DNA of 64,000 nt from Seriola aureovittata. Its lineage: Eukaryota; Chordata; Actinopteri; Carangiformes; Carangidae. A program made the translations under genes and the position numbers. The stretch spans positions 19,792,501-19,856,500 of the forward strand of contig NC_079376.1 in the NCBI RefSeq assembly GCF_021018895.1, read 5' to 3'. Below the pieces are notes generated by a model. The model searched no databases and had not been told where the DNA came from. It saw only the letters and a list, made by a program, of their open reading frames with translations. Shown in pieces: positions 37,601 to 51,224 of this stretch. The number at the start of each line of letters is the position of its first letter. Positions within the stretch are counted from its first letter, which is position 1.

Positions 37601-40600
37601 TTTGTCTGTGCATTCCACAATGACTGGTGTGACTGTCACGTCATGTTAATACCAGGCTTCTCAAACTCTGGACCGAGATCTGAATCTGCACTGCAAAGCA
37701 CAGCAATCTGGACAAGGCCATAAGTCACATATTTCTTTAAGTATCAGTACACAGGATTGCACAGAGCTGCTGTGTTCACCCCAGTCATGTTATTACCATG
37801 ACAACGAGCTGTAACCATAAAATCAATCACTGACACGTGAATGCCAGTAGTAAGATACTGTTCTCAAATTTTGCAAAGAAATTCTTTTTTTTTTTTAAAC
37901 AGAAAACTGATGAATTAAATAGAAATTACAAGAGAAATATGCATTTATTCTCACTGAATCCATGTGCTCACACACAGCTGCTCAACTATATAAACACACA
38001 TGGATCAGTCCCTCTGATCTGGCAGCTTGTACTCAGGTTCAAGGCTCTGTTTACAGGTAAACAGTGCCTTTGCTTTGGTCCTCTGGCCCTTCAATAAAAA
38101 ATTATTTATATATAAATAAAATTTATATAAATTTCATATTGCAGTCATGGTTTAAAGAAATCAGTGTCGACTGTGAATGCGAGACAGGGTTTTTCTATGC
38201 TTTTGAGAGAAGACATTAGCCGTTACTCACACAAACACAAGCGCTGGCATCACAGGAAAACATAAGCACAGGTTGTTCTAAGCAACTAAACAAATGACTG
38301 ACATTTTTATTCTGGTGAGGACAGCTTCCGCATGCCACAAATGTGTTTACTGTCATATTTAACTATAATGAAATTGAACTGTATTGACTTCATTTGGAAA
38401 AAGGCACCTGAGATAAAGTCACTTTGATGTGCGAACCTCTTACTTGTCTGAACAACACCACCTTGCAGCTGTTCCGCCATGTTTATTTCAAGCACCACTT
38501 CACAAAATTTCTAACCAGTCGACAGGAGAATTTATCTCATCAGCCAGAATAATGCTTGATATTATCGCTACTGTCACAACACCCCGAGGAAAAAGGTATG
38601 CCTTTCCCTTCTCCCTCTCTAGTTGGGTAATTCCTCTGAAAGTAAAAAAAAAAAGGAATTTCTTGACTAAGAAAACAGCATACAAAGCTTGTAGTGTGAC
38701 CGAAAGCCGATGCGGTTTCGGGGGGGAAATTCCTCCCTTCTTGCATCTAAAAATAGGATTATTTTGCAGCTAGGTTCATCTTTCCTGACCTCCAGTGCTG
38801 GCGTGTGGTCCATCATGGATAATTCATACAGCACTATTAGAAATATCACTGTGCTCGCTAGTGCTTCAATAATTAACCGCAACTAAGGAACAGTCGACTA
38901 TGTCAGTGTGTTGCTTCCTCCATTTTGAATAAGCTTCCTGCCTGTGAGGGAAGACTAGAACAGACAGACTTAATATTTAAATTTAAACAAGGCTTTTTCT
39001 TTCTTGCTTTTTTCTTTCTTTTTATATATGTGAAGTACTTCAGCAGCTGTAATACCTTCCACAAAGTGTTATTAAGTCATTCTAATCTAATTTCATTCAA
39101 ATAAAGCACACAACTGTCACAGGAATCAGTCTTATTCTTATCACAGTGGCCTCATTGCCACCAGACACTAGAATTCCAGTGAGGTCCAGGATCTGGCTGA
39201 AGGGAGTGAAATACAAGTAGAAATACAAGAAATGGAAAAAATATATGAGTGCTTGGTGTCCAGCAGAAAAACATTGGAAAATACAAGTCCCATAACTCCA
39301 ATAAGAATTACTGATGATCACTGATGTGCAAGTGGCATGAATTAAAAAAGCAAGCGTCTTTACTAGTTTCAGTCCGTTTTTCTGTCCAGCGTACACGTTG
39401 TTTAAATAGCAAACACACTTGTGCCCCATCTGAGCGCCTATGGGTGTGTTGGTCTACTATCTCGAGGCAGCTGAAAGTGATTGTGCGATTGACCAACGAA
39501 AACCTGGTCTGAAGTTAATGACGTAGTATTTCACTGTTATTTTTAGAGAGTAATATTTGCCTACATAAGTGGGTGCACAATGTAAATACACTCTGCCTGC
39601 AACACACCATCAGAGTGTGTGCTGAAAATACACTCCATATGTTTGGATAAGTCAGGTGGAACATTACAGCACAGCCCTCAGAGGGTCAGACCATTGTTTG
39701 TGGCATATTGTGTGTTGCGTAACATTACCATGCGTCATTGATGTCTGTTGGACATAAATGAGGCTCTGCAGAGAAGGCTTTCTTCTTACCACCTGGTAAA
39801 TCTGCCTCACTGTTTCCCATTCATCACCTAGACTAAATTGGTCCAGTTTCATAATGAACCCAAAAATGAATTTAGACTTCTCATAATATAATGATAAATA
39901 TAATACATTGTGATTTGTCATGTTGCTTCTTTGTGCAGCGCATTGATCCGCTCAGGCCTTTCTTTTCCCTCGGGGGACACAGACTGTGCTGCGTGCATGT
40001 GCCAGGACTGGACTCACTGGTCAGTCACAATATGTGATCAACTCGCCACAAAGAGACTCTATTTCTGTGTGAAACACAGAATTAGTGTCACTATCATAAT
40101 AGGAATCCCCCAAGGTGCAAGCACGCCTGTCTTTTAAAGGGAATGGGAGATGGCACTCTGATTGGTTTATTGCATGTTACGCCCCAAAACACTCCAATGA
40201 TTGACTAAGAGACTTGGTACAATGCTTATGAACAATCCTGGTGATACAACCATTTTTGCCTGCATTAAAATGGAAAAGGGGAATATGGACCCGCCGTACA
40301 TGCACTTGCGCCGTGTGTATCAGACTAATAAAACAGAGCCCAGAGTGTCCCTGTATCAGAGACAATGTCCTCTTAAGGTCCGCAGGGCACTCCTGTTCTT
40401 TAGTTTGAGTCTTTATCCCCCTTTATCCATATACCCAGGTCAATGGAAGTTTAATGCTGTGTGCGTGTGTGTAAAGATATAAGAGGCAAACATATGGGAA
40501 TAACTCCTCTACTCATAGAGGACACACTGCACACACGCACACTCTGCAGCGCTGAATCATAGCAATTAGTTCAGATGGAGACCAGATAAATGTGCAGTAA

Positions 40601-41781
40601 ACACAGTTATATGATTAAAGGCTTAGTGACAACATAGACTCGCCTGAGGACTGAGTGGGTTGAAGAAACAACATAGATAATAAAATGTTAAAATAAACTT
40701 GTAGTGGTTATGATATATTTTCATATCTATTTCCTGAACCATATTTTACAAATAGGTTGTTTAACTAATTACACACACACACAAAAAAACAATTGCTCTT
40801 GTATTGCAGTGAAGAGATAGTGTTATAAGTATGATCACAAAAAGTTTAAGAAATTTTAACATAACCATGGTTAGCTTTCGTACCTTGACAAGCACAAGAG
40901 AGGTTACATTTGTGTTAAATAGTTTGTACTTTCAAAAATGATGTTGTACTTTTGAAATTACAAGAGAAAAGGCTTTTAGAATGAAGACCAACCAGTGTGT
41001 TAGTGGCGAATGTAAAATAGATAGATAATAGAATTTGGCTGGGGTTTCTGGTGTATAAACTTTAGGACCCAAATGCAGACTCTGAGGCAGAGATTTATTT
41101 CTGAAATGTATTTCTTTAACACAAAATAGTTTTGCATGAAATACAGCTGGCCTTGAAAATAACGCTTTGTGTAGCTAATAGGATTAAGTTAGCTAACCGG
41201 GCGTGCTAATGTATACAGCTTATGTTAGAGCAGGTGAAAGCTAGGTTCCTGTAGCGATTCACTGTAGCCTCCAATCTACCCTGAAGATGTAGCACTACTC
41301 AGTTATATTATAAACTCTTGTATTATAAGGACAATGCTGGTCAAAGCTCTTGTCAAGTGACAATCACCACCGCTGACAAGAAACCACATTCGGCAGCAGA
41401 AAAATTTTTAAAATAGCCCCTTTAAATAACGAGTATTGCTCTTAATACATCCCATGAACACCAGTTCAACATGCTTAGAAAATCCAAAGCTGGCCTGGCC
41501 TGTAGCTACAGTGACTGAACTATGATTGGACAACAGCTGTTAAGGGGAGGGCTTTAGGGAGTGGTCAATTATGGGTCTGAATCTCTAACAGCTAAAAATA
41601 GAAACATGCTAGGGTTATTAACTTAAAAATGACATTAGAAGCTGTTCCAGTAATCTGTCAACTGAGATCTGCATCTCCATCTCTCTCCTGTCGCTCTTCA
41701 CCTCAGATCCCCTCCTCCATATTACTCCTCCATCCTGTGAGCTATCCATCATTTACTATCATCGTCACCTCGCTCTAAGAA
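37601..41781. other. Non-coding stretch, no gene recognised
   Basis: 38,510-38,900 includes two GTCGAC sites and a C/G-rich patch (GGTTTCGGGGGGGAAA) and could be a DNA-transposon remnant; no inverted ends were matched. The open frame 38,429-38,773 has no domain. Short CA run at 40,771. Confidence 0.45.
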
Positions 41782-41841
41782 ACCTCATGCAGGTTTGTTA
41801 GACCTCATGCAGGTTTGTTAGACCTCATGCAGGTTTGTTAG
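41782..41841. repeat. 20-bp tandem repeat, 3 perfect copies
   Basis: ACCTCATGCAGGTTTGTTAG three times without a mismatch (41,782; 41,802; 41,822), probably a recent slippage product. Nothing else in the flanks repeats. Confidence 0.97.
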
Positions 41842-43620
41842 AGTACCAGACGCAGTCCCTCCATCAATGTCAGCCGTCTTGCTTGTCGTATACTGTATAT
41901 CTTTGGCAGAACAATCAAGTTGAACTGGTATTTTGAAGAGAAAATCAAACATTTAAATGAAATGAAATTGCAAAATCGATTAAAATAGAATTATATGAAT
42001 ATACTCTAGTTTTATTTTTTCCAAAGATATTCATTTAACAAGCTGAGCTGAGTATTTTGCGTGTCGTTTCATTTTAAAGTCTTATTAGTTTTGGCAGGAC
42101 TCCATCTCAGACTCCCGGGGACACCTGTTTCCTGAGAGGATATTTAATCACTTATTTACTGCGTCTCAGCACAAAATTTCTTTAATGGTTATTTCATAAT
42201 ATTTGTGCCTCATCAGAATTGTGTGCAACAGGAGCTGGTTGTGGCTACACCCAGTAATAATGTCACTGTGCACTGATCTGTACCATGCGACATCACTAGT
42301 GGGTGTGGTCAGAGATGAAACAGGCTTAAAACTTTCAACCAGAGACGGCGGCAAAATGATGCTTTTGTTGTAAGCTAATGTTCAACCAAACTCAGCATTT
42401 TCATTGGAAACATTATAAAAAATTATATAAATTATTTAAAATATGTTTTCTAATTAGGCAGCTGAATGTTTCTCATTTTCAGACGTAAAATGATCACTTT
42501 ATTTTTCCCCTCAGTCTTCATCCCTAATGGAGTCACAGACACACATATGCCCACAGACATGGTGGTATCCGTTTCACTTCAGTCTTGTTTGGTTGTGAGC
42601 TGGCGTTAAATCCTCCCATTCTGCACACAAATGAATGTATTATTTGGTGAGGATTAGTGTTAAATGGCTCTTTTCTCTCTCACTGTAGACCTAATAGAAT
42701 GAGTGAATTAAATGCCAACAACCATCTAAACAATACTTAACCAGAATGGATGACACCATGGATTGTGTTTTGTATGTGCACCCATCTGTTTGAGTGTGAA
42801 TAGAGCGCTTCGCCTGTGTGCATCTCTGTATTCTCCTCTGTGTATGCAGTTATGTTTTTCAGTGGATTTCTTGCTTGCCAATTAAATGAACAGTTAAGAG
42901 CAGTTATTCAATAGAGTGATGTCAACTAAATATAACAAAAGGACATTATGATGTTTAGAACATAAAAACTCATCAAAAGTGGGTGTAATTTAGGTTTGTG
43001 AGGTTCTCTAATCAGGGGTAAAAAAATCATCACAAAATAAAATGTCATGCAGTATCAAGTGCCTGTGAAATTAATGGTACATTAAAACATTTACTTGCAC
43101 CTACTGCCATGGTAATTTGGCATGCAAGACTGGAATTGAAGCCTTGGGCGTCAGTCAATTACCATTAACAATTAAAGCTCTATAGTTATTTTTTTTTCAA
43201 GAATAAACGGTGGGTCTGTCAGGATGAGACATTTTATTATTTTATGCCTGGCTGCTGTCGGGCACCATCATGGTGTGTGTGACAACAGAAAATAGCTGCT
43301 ACTTGTAAATCTTTTGCCTTTAAAGCTGCAATAATAAATATTATATTATATTAACAAAGGATCAACTGATGACAAGTAATGTGGGAGGAGTTTATGTGGT
43401 GACAGATTCACAGAGTTGCTATCTGGCTGTAAAGTCCTCTTCAGCTCCACGAAGCATTTTTGCAACTTTGAGCTAATTATTTTGGTTTTGAGGCCCTTCA
43501 ATGAACTATGCAGAACTCAGATGGACAATGTTAGCAACTAACTGTTGAACTGCATGTTTCACTGACCCCTAATGGCCAAAAACAAACCAATAAGCAAACA
43601 AAAAATATGTTGTTGGTGCT
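41842..43620. other. Non-coding stretch, no gene recognised
   Basis: AT-rich. 43,320-43,600 (TTTAAAGCTGCAATAATAAA to CACTGACCCCTAATGGCC) resembles parts of common fish repeats but has no second copy here. Confidence 0.4.
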
Positions 43621-43624
43621 TAAC

Positions 43625-43975
43625 TTAGAGGCCCAAAACCCCTCTTCTGATTGGCTGAGAGTTTTCTGAGTGATCAAATAAAAATATAGCAGATTTCAGG
43701 TAAACGCTCAGAGAAACCAAATCCTGCAAAGTTGGATGGTGGGTCCAGGTGGGCGGGGCTTGGGGCATGGCTGAGATCAGTGAGTGCTTTGTTGTGACAT
43801 CGCAAAGTTATGGAAGTCCTGACGGCTCGTCTTAAGGCTCAGTTTCTGAATACAGGCTGTGTGTATTTCTCTGTGGACTGAACAATTTGATACTTTCACA
43901 GTATTAATATAGAACCTAGACCTGAAAAAAAAAAATATGGAAATTTCACTTTATACAATATGGGACCTTTAACCA
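43625..43975 (-). repeat. Dispersed repeat family B, copy 3 (reverse, most complete)
   Basis: Read on the minus strand: AAAGGTCCCATATTGTATAA, CAGGTCTAGGTTCTATATTA, ATACTGTGAAAGTATCAAAT, CAGCCTGTATTCAGAAACTG, GATGTCACAACAAAGCACTC, GCAGGATTTGGTTTCTCTGA, CAGCCAATCAGAAGAGGGGT. It gives the best estimate of the family's left end (AAAGGTCCCATATTG). Confidence 0.8.
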
Positions 43976-45215
43976 TAAGGGTATTGTTGCATTGTAAAGA
44001 AATAGACTGCTTTGTTACTACTCCAGCACTGGAATTATTATGTAACTACTACCCATTGGACTCACTGTGTTTGTTAGCTCTTTTAAACAATTGATCATGT
44101 TTTACATGTAAAGACGTTTAACTTTCATCTGCTCAAAAAGGCTAAATGTGTTTGTGTGTGTTTGACAGTGATGGAAATAATAATAAGCCCTCTTATATGA
44201 AAAACCTGCTCTTACACATTGCAGATTTGATCTTTCAAAAGAAAAAAAGGGAAGAAACAGTGACTCCTTTTATGCTGTCAAAAGTGTGTGCCCTCTGTAA
44301 TGTAAAAAATATGACATGTATAAACAGAATATATTCAGAATTTTCCTTTTAAAATAGACCCACTGTGCAGCTGTTCATATCCATAAACCACTCACAGCTG
44401 GCCCTCTGGGGAACGATGACTGTCAGGTGTATTTCACAACTGCCTAAACGTGGTTGATATGATACTTTTAGTTTAGTGTGGATTACATTTAGATGGATCA
44501 ATCTAGTAGTGGATTAGTAGTAGTCGAGTGGTTAATGTCTGCCTATCCATCCAGAAAATTCTCCTTCCATCACTCATCTCCATACTCTCTATACCATTTT
44601 ATATATGGCATGCAGTCATCCATCTGTCCTTCCAAGGATAGTGAGTGAAGGTTACGGCTGACAGTCATCCCATCATACAGTCACACTATAAAACCATATT
44701 GAAAGTAGACCACAGAGGGACTATAGTGAGGGAAGAGAAAAAATGGACACGTTTAAAGGGACATTTGTAATAAACATCTACCGATTTACCAGCATGTCTT
44801 TCTCTGTCCTTTCATCCATTCTTCTAGTGTTTATTTAATATTTAATGTTAATTACAGTACGGGGTAAGGTTTAGGGTTGAGCTAATAAAAACTATACATT
44901 ATTTCTGTAAACAAATAAGCAGGATACTAGAACGGTACGATATGGTGATTTGCACATAAATCATGGTGATCATAAATATCTTTGGAAATCTCATAGATTA
45001 AAAAATTAAATTATTAAATTTAGGTTGTTAGCTGGTTTTCTATTCTTAAAATATTTGTAAACACTTGGCTAGTAATTATTTGTGTTAAGGAAGACATGTT
45101 TGTGTTCATTATAATGAGTTGAGTACAAATTATATATATATTATATATTTGTAAATTAGATTTTATTTGACAAAACAATCTCAATCTCAGTATTTCCCTG
45201 TCAGACTGAAACAAC
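43976..45215. other. Non-coding stretch, no gene recognised
   Basis: AT-rich with a short TA array (45,131-45,150). No coding signal. Confidence 0.5.
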
Positions 45216-45221
45216 TATTTA

Positions 45222-45525
45222 AAGTATTGCCATGACATTTTGTACACTTATGGTCCCCAAAGAGGGAATCTTACTGACTTTGGTGATGCCCTGATTTTTC
45301 CTCTAGCACGACCATGCAGTTGATCCTTTTTTAAATTTATTGATTTTATTCATTCTCAACAATGACTGGATGAACTGCCAAAAAAATCTAGTGCAGACAT
45401 TCATTCCTGGTGCCAAGAGGATAGATCTCATCAGCTTTGGTGAACCGCTGACTTTTCTCAACATTAAAATGGATTGATGGGCACAAAACAATGTTGTATA
45501 AACATTCTTCATTCAAGTCTCACCA
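45222..45525 (+). repeat. Dispersed repeat family A, copy 5
   Basis: Contains TTGCCATGACATTTTGTACA, 'GGGAATCTTACTGACTTTGG', TGATGCCCTGATTTTTCCTC, TAGCACGACCATG. A second module has 'CAGACATTCATTCCTGG', 'GATCTCATCAGCTTTGGTGA' and 'CCGCTGACTTTTC'. Confidence 0.7.
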
Positions 45526-47630
45526 TGACGTTCACGTTTGTTAAGCCTGTAGGGTAAGTACAAACTCCTAGATCTGCGAGCATGTTCTAATTTCGTTTTT
45601 TTTTTTATGTGAAGATTTGCAATTATGTTAGCATAAATCATCCACCCATACCCATACCTGATCACACATTACCATTATTTCTCAGTCGGACATTATAGGT
45701 TATGATATGGTCACATATTACATACATTACTGACATATGCTGGTTTTAAATAAATAAAAATGTATTTGAAGTAAAAATTCTTTATTGGTAAAATGAAAAT
45801 GGCAACAGGTATTTTCACAATAGCCTGAACACAGTCGCACATTTTTGATCAATTCAAACAAAAATTCTGAATGTCACCGCTACTTCCTGAACATGAACAA
45901 TTTCAATTCTCATAATGACGTTTACCCAAAATAAATAACACATCACAACGAGTTAAGCGGTCCAAACACAGTGTAATTCATGCCTGATGAAAAGTGAAGC
46001 TTAAAATAGAGAATGTGTATTATTTAATTAATTAATCCCTCCCAACCGATGCGCATGGATGTGACTGCGACCTCCCTAATTTCCATGCATTTGTCACTTT
46101 TGAGACGTATTCCTCTCTATGAAGCTACAGCTTAAAACATAATAGAAAGAGGGGCATCATTTTTTGCTACTATTATCCACAATTATTATGGTTTATTTGT
46201 TATAAAATGTATGATATAACTAAAATCTTTTATTTTTTTACTACAAACAGACACTGTCCACTGGTGTTTATTTTCCACAGCATACAGCGGGGTTCACTAT
46301 GTATGTGAAACCTATTTGTCTTTTCTGTCTCTTTCCTCGGGCCTCTCTCCTCTTTTCCTGCACGTGTCACTCATTCAGCTGCGGGCAGATGAGCGCCACC
46401 TCGCCTCCCCCGCACGTCTCTAACCCAGTCATTTAATCTGCTCTTCTCACCTCCATGCCCGTCATTCACTCCTCCTCCTTACCTACAATCTTCCTGCTCT
46501 TCCTGCTGTCACACAGCTGTCCTCCCCTCTTCCTGACCTCTTGTCTCTCACTCTTGTTCTCTCCATCGTTCCTGTCCTTCGCCATTGAGATCTAATACAG
46601 CGCTGTCCTTGTGACGGATATACTCTCTCTGTCATAATCGTATACCGTGTCACCTGCTATCTGTTCCTCCACTTCATGTCTCTAGCTCTCTGGTTGCAAC
46701 ATCTCCTCGTTTATCCCTGCCACAACATTGTTTTTCTTTTTAATCTAATGTGTTCATTCATGAGCTACGAGAAAAAAGCAGCAGCAACTGTATATTACAC
46801 CAATGGATACTCATTTATATTGAAGAGCACATACTGCTACTACCATTGCCAATTCCTGTATATGTTTGCAAGCATGTCACAACAGCGATTAAAGGCAGTA
46901 TAGCACTACAGCCACAGACTTATCTGTATACAACACAGCATATGGATCATAAGCTTTTCATGAATCATTCATTAGCTGCTGCAGATGGTGCCAGTCTCTT
47001 CTTATCTAATTTTTGGTTTTTTTTCTGCATGGTAGCCTGTAGGTGCAGGAAGTAGAAGTGAGAGGAGTCAGGTTGCTAACTGGAACAGCAATTTACAGCA
47101 GATCCTTCAGCAGGTATAGCACTCCTTGTCTGTTCAGTTATTTTTTTATTTTTCCCAGAAGAGTCAAAAATGTAAAGCACATTATTTGCTGTTTGCTGCA
47201 GGAAATTCTACTAACTCGTAGGCGTTTCTACGAACAAAGCTTTCTGTTGAAGCCATAAAAGCTTTTATGACCTACGTGTAATCAACTGATTGAGAAAAGA
47301 CATACAGATATTTTATGAGTTTATTCAGTGTTTACCTACTCTGTCCTTAATTTCCCTCTACCAAAGTCCCCGTTTCATCTCTTACCTTGCATTCATCCTT
47401 TTTCCACTCTTACATAACTCCAAACTTGCCCTTCTTTTTCTTCTACTCTCACCTTAAGCTCTTGCATTAAAGGCACCGTGGCATCTTTGCTTCCTCTGTT
47501 TGATTTACAGTAATTCCTGCAGAAATGAGATATAGCACAGTGAGGGGATTAGTCTCAGCTGTAAACCAACTGAAAAATCTTGTTTTTTGCCGACCTCCAG
47601 CGGTTCTCACCATCCGTACCGTCTGTCTGT
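45526..47630. other. Non-coding stretch, no gene recognised
   Basis: 46,310-46,680 is pyrimidine-rich (TCTCTCCTCTTTTCCTGC and similar). No exon pattern. Confidence 0.5.
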
Positions 47631-47639
47631 CTTTGGGCG

Positions 47640-47830
47640 CGAGCACAATGCATGATGGTATATATTGCTTGGTTAGTGACCATAGGTTGTACACTACATT
47701 TCTCGATGCATTGTGGGACACTATGAGTCCACTATATAGGGTATAATATTTCTGACAATACATTCGGACAGCACTACAAAATGGCGAACTCACTATATAG
47801 TGGACAACATAGGGAGTAGTGAGTGGTTAG
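47640..47830. repeat. Repeat with two nested inverted-repeat pairs
   Basis: CACAATGCAT (47,644-47,653) pairs with ATGCATTGTG (47,706-47,715), perfect 10-bp arms. CACTATATAG (47,791-47,800) is near-palindromic with the preceding CCACTATATAGG (47,729-47,740). The phrases GCATTGTGGGACACTATGAG and CACTATATAGTGG are typical of a fish short inverted-repeat element. Family not determined. Confidence 0.45.
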
Positions 47831-48026
47831 TTTATCCATTGCTAGCTAGCTCACAGCTAACGTCTGTACATTTGGTACATTGATAGGTGAGGCAGGAAGG
47901 TAGGATGTCTTAAAAACTGAGGTTATACTTTTTTGTCAGACTGTGTTCTGAGCTGCTTTTGTAGGATGAGCTCGCCTTTAAATAAATCAGAATAATTTGT
48001 GAGCTGCTACACTGATACAAAAAGTG

Positions 48027-48027
<1 letters not shown>

Positions 48028-48084
<57 letters not shown>
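48028..48084. repeat. (CA)28 microsatellite
   Basis: Pure CA run of 57 bp after GTGCACG. Confidence 0.97.
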
Positions 48085-48087
<3 letters not shown>

Positions 48088-48362
48088 CTTTTAAGAAAAT
48101 ACTCTGTTTTTGGAGATTGTGTGTTTGTTAGTGATGTTCAGTAATTGAATTCTAATAGAAAAGTCAAATAAAGTTATCTGTGGAGGCATACCACGTACTT
48201 ATTTTCCTGTGGGGTTGTCTGCGTATGTGAGTTTAATAATTTTTCGAGACAAAAGGAAAAGGAAGACAATTACATGTCTCATTCATTTCCACTCTGCCCG
48301 TCAGTCAACTTTGTTTTCCAAATAACATTTTCAGAGAACTCCATACTTGACCTCAATCTGTT

Positions 48363-48380
48363 AGTCAGTCAGTCAGTCAG
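48363..48380. repeat. (AGTC)4-5 short tandem repeat
   Basis: AGTCAGTCAGTCAGTCAG. Confidence 0.9.
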
Positions 48381-48986
48381 CCTGCCGACTCATCCGAGAC
48401 TAATTCTCTGACATGACCAACCCTCTGTGTTTGCTGCGGAAAGAGTTTGTGTCTCACACTGCAAAAGAAAAACATCTATCAACAAATTCATTCAACGTCA
48501 TCTTTTATAGTGTTTTGAGATTTTTAAGCGCACATCGGTAATGATGGAAAGATGAAGGGAGATTGTGACTGGTTTGGAGATTTAATGAAATGCATATTAA
48601 CGTAATGCTGATCAAAAAAAAAAAAAAAGTCAAATTATGTGAAGTTTTGTTGACATTGTGTCACGGCCTTAATCAGATTGTTCTGCCTGTAGAATTTAGA
48701 GCTCTGCTGGCACTGTCAGCTGAGTACAAATGTTCAGCCATAACAGACACATAATGTGAAGCTAATGACTGTACACACTGTATACAAGTCAAAGAGTAGA
48801 GAGAGATTTGAGTCGTTAGAGGAACACTATTGAAACATAATGGCAGTGATATATTAGTCGGCTGGAGAGGAGAAAGAGATGGAAAGAAGGAAAGATCACA
48901 AAAAAGGTTTGGAAGAAGGTTGAACTGTCGGAGAAATGATACCAACTGAGTGAGAAGCACTTTGAGGGAAGATACAACACCTTTCC

Positions 48987-48988
<2 letters not shown>

Positions 48989-49021
<33 letters not shown>
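48989..49021. repeat. (GT)16 microsatellite
   Basis: Pure GT run. Confidence 0.95.
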
Positions 49022-49022
<1 letters not shown>

Positions 49023-49178
49023 CCAGCAGTGGAGTGGATCCTGTATTATTAATTGGCTAGAGTTAAAGAAGGAGATTGGGAGCGACAAGTACAATTGCGT
49101 CACAGACGGAAGACACGCACAGGTTTCACAATATGAAAATCCACAATATTAATTATTGCCGTGTTTGTTGTGTCTGTC

Positions 49179-49184
<6 letters not shown>

Positions 49185-49214
<30 letters not shown>
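49185..49214. repeat. (TG)n microsatellite
   Basis: TG run with one TA interruption, preceded by TGTCTGTCTGTGTT. Confidence 0.93.
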
Positions 49215-50689
49215 AGACTCTATTTATGGGATCCACCTACACTACATCCATAAATGTTGCCATTATATTGTTTGAAAATGTTTCTTGCAGATGCCCGAAC
49301 AAATAACCACACATTCACACATGGACAATGACACATCAGTGTTGACAGCGTGGCTTCCAGTTGCATCGACACGTCTCCTTTTGTCACCGCAACCTTGTGT
49401 ATTGTAGCGTAACGTCTGCATGCGTACCGTAGGTATGTTCGTGTGTTATTGCATATATTTATATATGTACAGACTTTCTTAATTCTCCCTGGCTGCCAGT
49501 TCGGTAACTTGTGTGAGCAGCGTGTGCAATCTAAGATTTCATTCTTGTGTATTTCAAACAGTTGCTGTTGGTGGGATAAACACTGTATTCATGCCATTTA
49601 CACGTCAATGCGAACATGGTATGTGGAACAGTGTGGAACTTCTGGAAGTCAGATAGAAGTAGACAGCAGCGTGTGTCAAGGCTGCGAGTGTGGAGAGATG
49701 TATGCGTGCTTTGTATACATGCAACTGTTAATGGCTTTTAAAAGCATCATGAGATGGGAAACATTTCAGTCAACTCTAATTACAATCTGTAGAAGCAGGG
49801 TTTGTTGTATAACGCGAGAGCACTGAGAGAAGTTTGGAGGGGTGGGTGATGGATGGAGAGGGACTAAAATAAAGTCAGGAAAGAGAAAATAGTGAGTGAA
49901 AATTGAAAAACATTTCCCCAAAGTACCGTCCTTTAAAAAAAAAGGGATTGGTTTTGAAAAGCTCTTCTTTGTATGGAAGGTACAGTCCAGTTGTTCAACT
50001 CTTTAGAGGCAAAAAAAAATACAAAACACTTCAAATACAAAAGTCTTATTAAATCCAGCAGCAAAATAAATGGTTGTGCAGCAATTTTTAGTTTTACAGA
50101 GCGAACTGGATTTCCAAGTCTGTGTCTGCATAGGATGCATTCATGCACAGTATTCAGGGTATGTCTGCTACGTTTAGACTTAATACATAAAAACATGCCA
50201 CGAGTTGAGTTGAACTGCATATAGTGCAAGTAAAACGTGAGCCGTATGGAGAAGGCCGTTTGTTCCATCAAGACGTGTGTATGAAGCACAACTGAAAACT
50301 GCAGCTGAAACATCCTGTGTAGACACACTGTCTCATACTGTATCAGTTGTCTCTTCATTTTGGTTACATTACAGCACAGAGCCGAGCTCACATAATCTTG
50401 TCTTTACCAGCCTCACGAGATCAGTTAAATGCAATTTATATATAAGAAAATACCGAAGTAAATATTATTAAAATGTATTGAGGTTGATTCTTGCAGCTGT
50501 TACATCAAAATGTCAACTCTGTACACGAGACACTCCGGCACACTGATTCCCAGCTGGTGGGTCGGTGGACTGTGTTTCCATTTGGAGTAGATAATGAGCA
50601 TGTGGGTTAATCAATCTACAAATATAGTTTACTTTGAAATATAGTTAATTTCAAGAGCAGCACTTTCATTTTGAATTACTATTTCCTTG

Positions 50690-51078
50690 GAATGCCTCGA
50701 TTGATCGGTTTTTGATCGGCGTTTGATCATGATCGGGCGATTTTCATAAAAAATATGTTATGGGTAGATCGGAATTAATGCTTCAAGTCACCGATCACCT
50801 GTGGTTAATAATCTGGTGTCTGCGGCCGAGAGAAGCACTGTGTGCTGTGTAGTGTAGTCCCACCTCCCACTTTGTTCAGTACGCTGGCCCGGAACAGGCC
50901 ACCAAAACAAAACATGTCGGCCGCGTGGAACTTTAACAAAGTGTGCGAGACTGATATAATGTACGCCATCTGCAATGCATGCCAAAAACGATCGGTGTCA
51001 GCTGTGGATCGGCGGATCTGTATTGGTATTGACCGCAAACATGTGATTGCGGGATCCTTACTGTTTCCCACTTCCTAG
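50690..51078 (+). mobile_element. hAT transposon fragment encoding a decayed BED-type zinc finger
   Basis: From ATG 50,914 the frame reads MSAAWNFNKVCETDIMYAIC then NACQKRSVS and stops at 51,078. BED fingers of hAT transposases begin 'W-x-[YF]-F' and have a C-x2-C pair about 20 residues on; W5 and the CNAC pair (about residues 20-23) fit, but the C-terminal H-x-H part is absent. The left flank (TGATCGGTTTTTGATCGGCG, GATCATGATCGGGCGATTTT) and right flank (GGATCGGCGGATCTGTATTG, TATTGACCGCAA) carry the GATCGG-rich terminal sequence of that transposon group. It reads as an internally deleted element: left end, BED start, then right end, without catalytic DDE/hAT-C regions. Confidence 0.62.
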
Positions 51079-51087
51079 TGAGAAACA

Positions 51088-51200
51088 GAATCAGAGTCAG
51101 TAAATCTTTATTTCCAAGAGGGACATTTCTTTGTTACAACTGCAAAATGCACAGTTAGGAAAGTGGACGTAAACAATTAAAAAACTACTGTAAAATAGTA
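51088..51200 (-). mobile_element. LINE or SINE 3' tail-like fragment
   Basis: AGAAACAGAATCAGAGTCAG followed by TAAATCTTTATTTCCAAGAG and GGACATTTCTTTGTTACAAC resembles the reversed 3' end ('AATCAGAATCAGCTTTATT-GCCAAG') of a widespread fish retroposon. Only this end is recognisable. Confidence 0.4.
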
Positions 51201-51224
51201 ATGACAAATACAGCTGCAAACAGT

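Larger units (their letters stand above)
47831..50685. other. Non-coding stretch with several dinucleotide arrays
   Basis: Apart from the arrays listed separately, no gene was recognised. The open frames near 49.44-49.83 and 49.93-50.39 kb (127 and 152 codons, opposite strands) have no domain, are unusually rich in Cys/His and Lys/Leu respectively, and overlap poly(A) runs. Confidence 0.45.

Noticed and set aside
38429..38773. 114-codon open frame
   Set aside because: Crosses a poly(A) run (38,644) and probable repeat sequence; no similarity recognised.
49443..50391. 127- and 152-codon open frames on opposite strands
   Set aside because: No domain, no splice or promoter context, atypical composition; the length is within chance for a 64-kb window.
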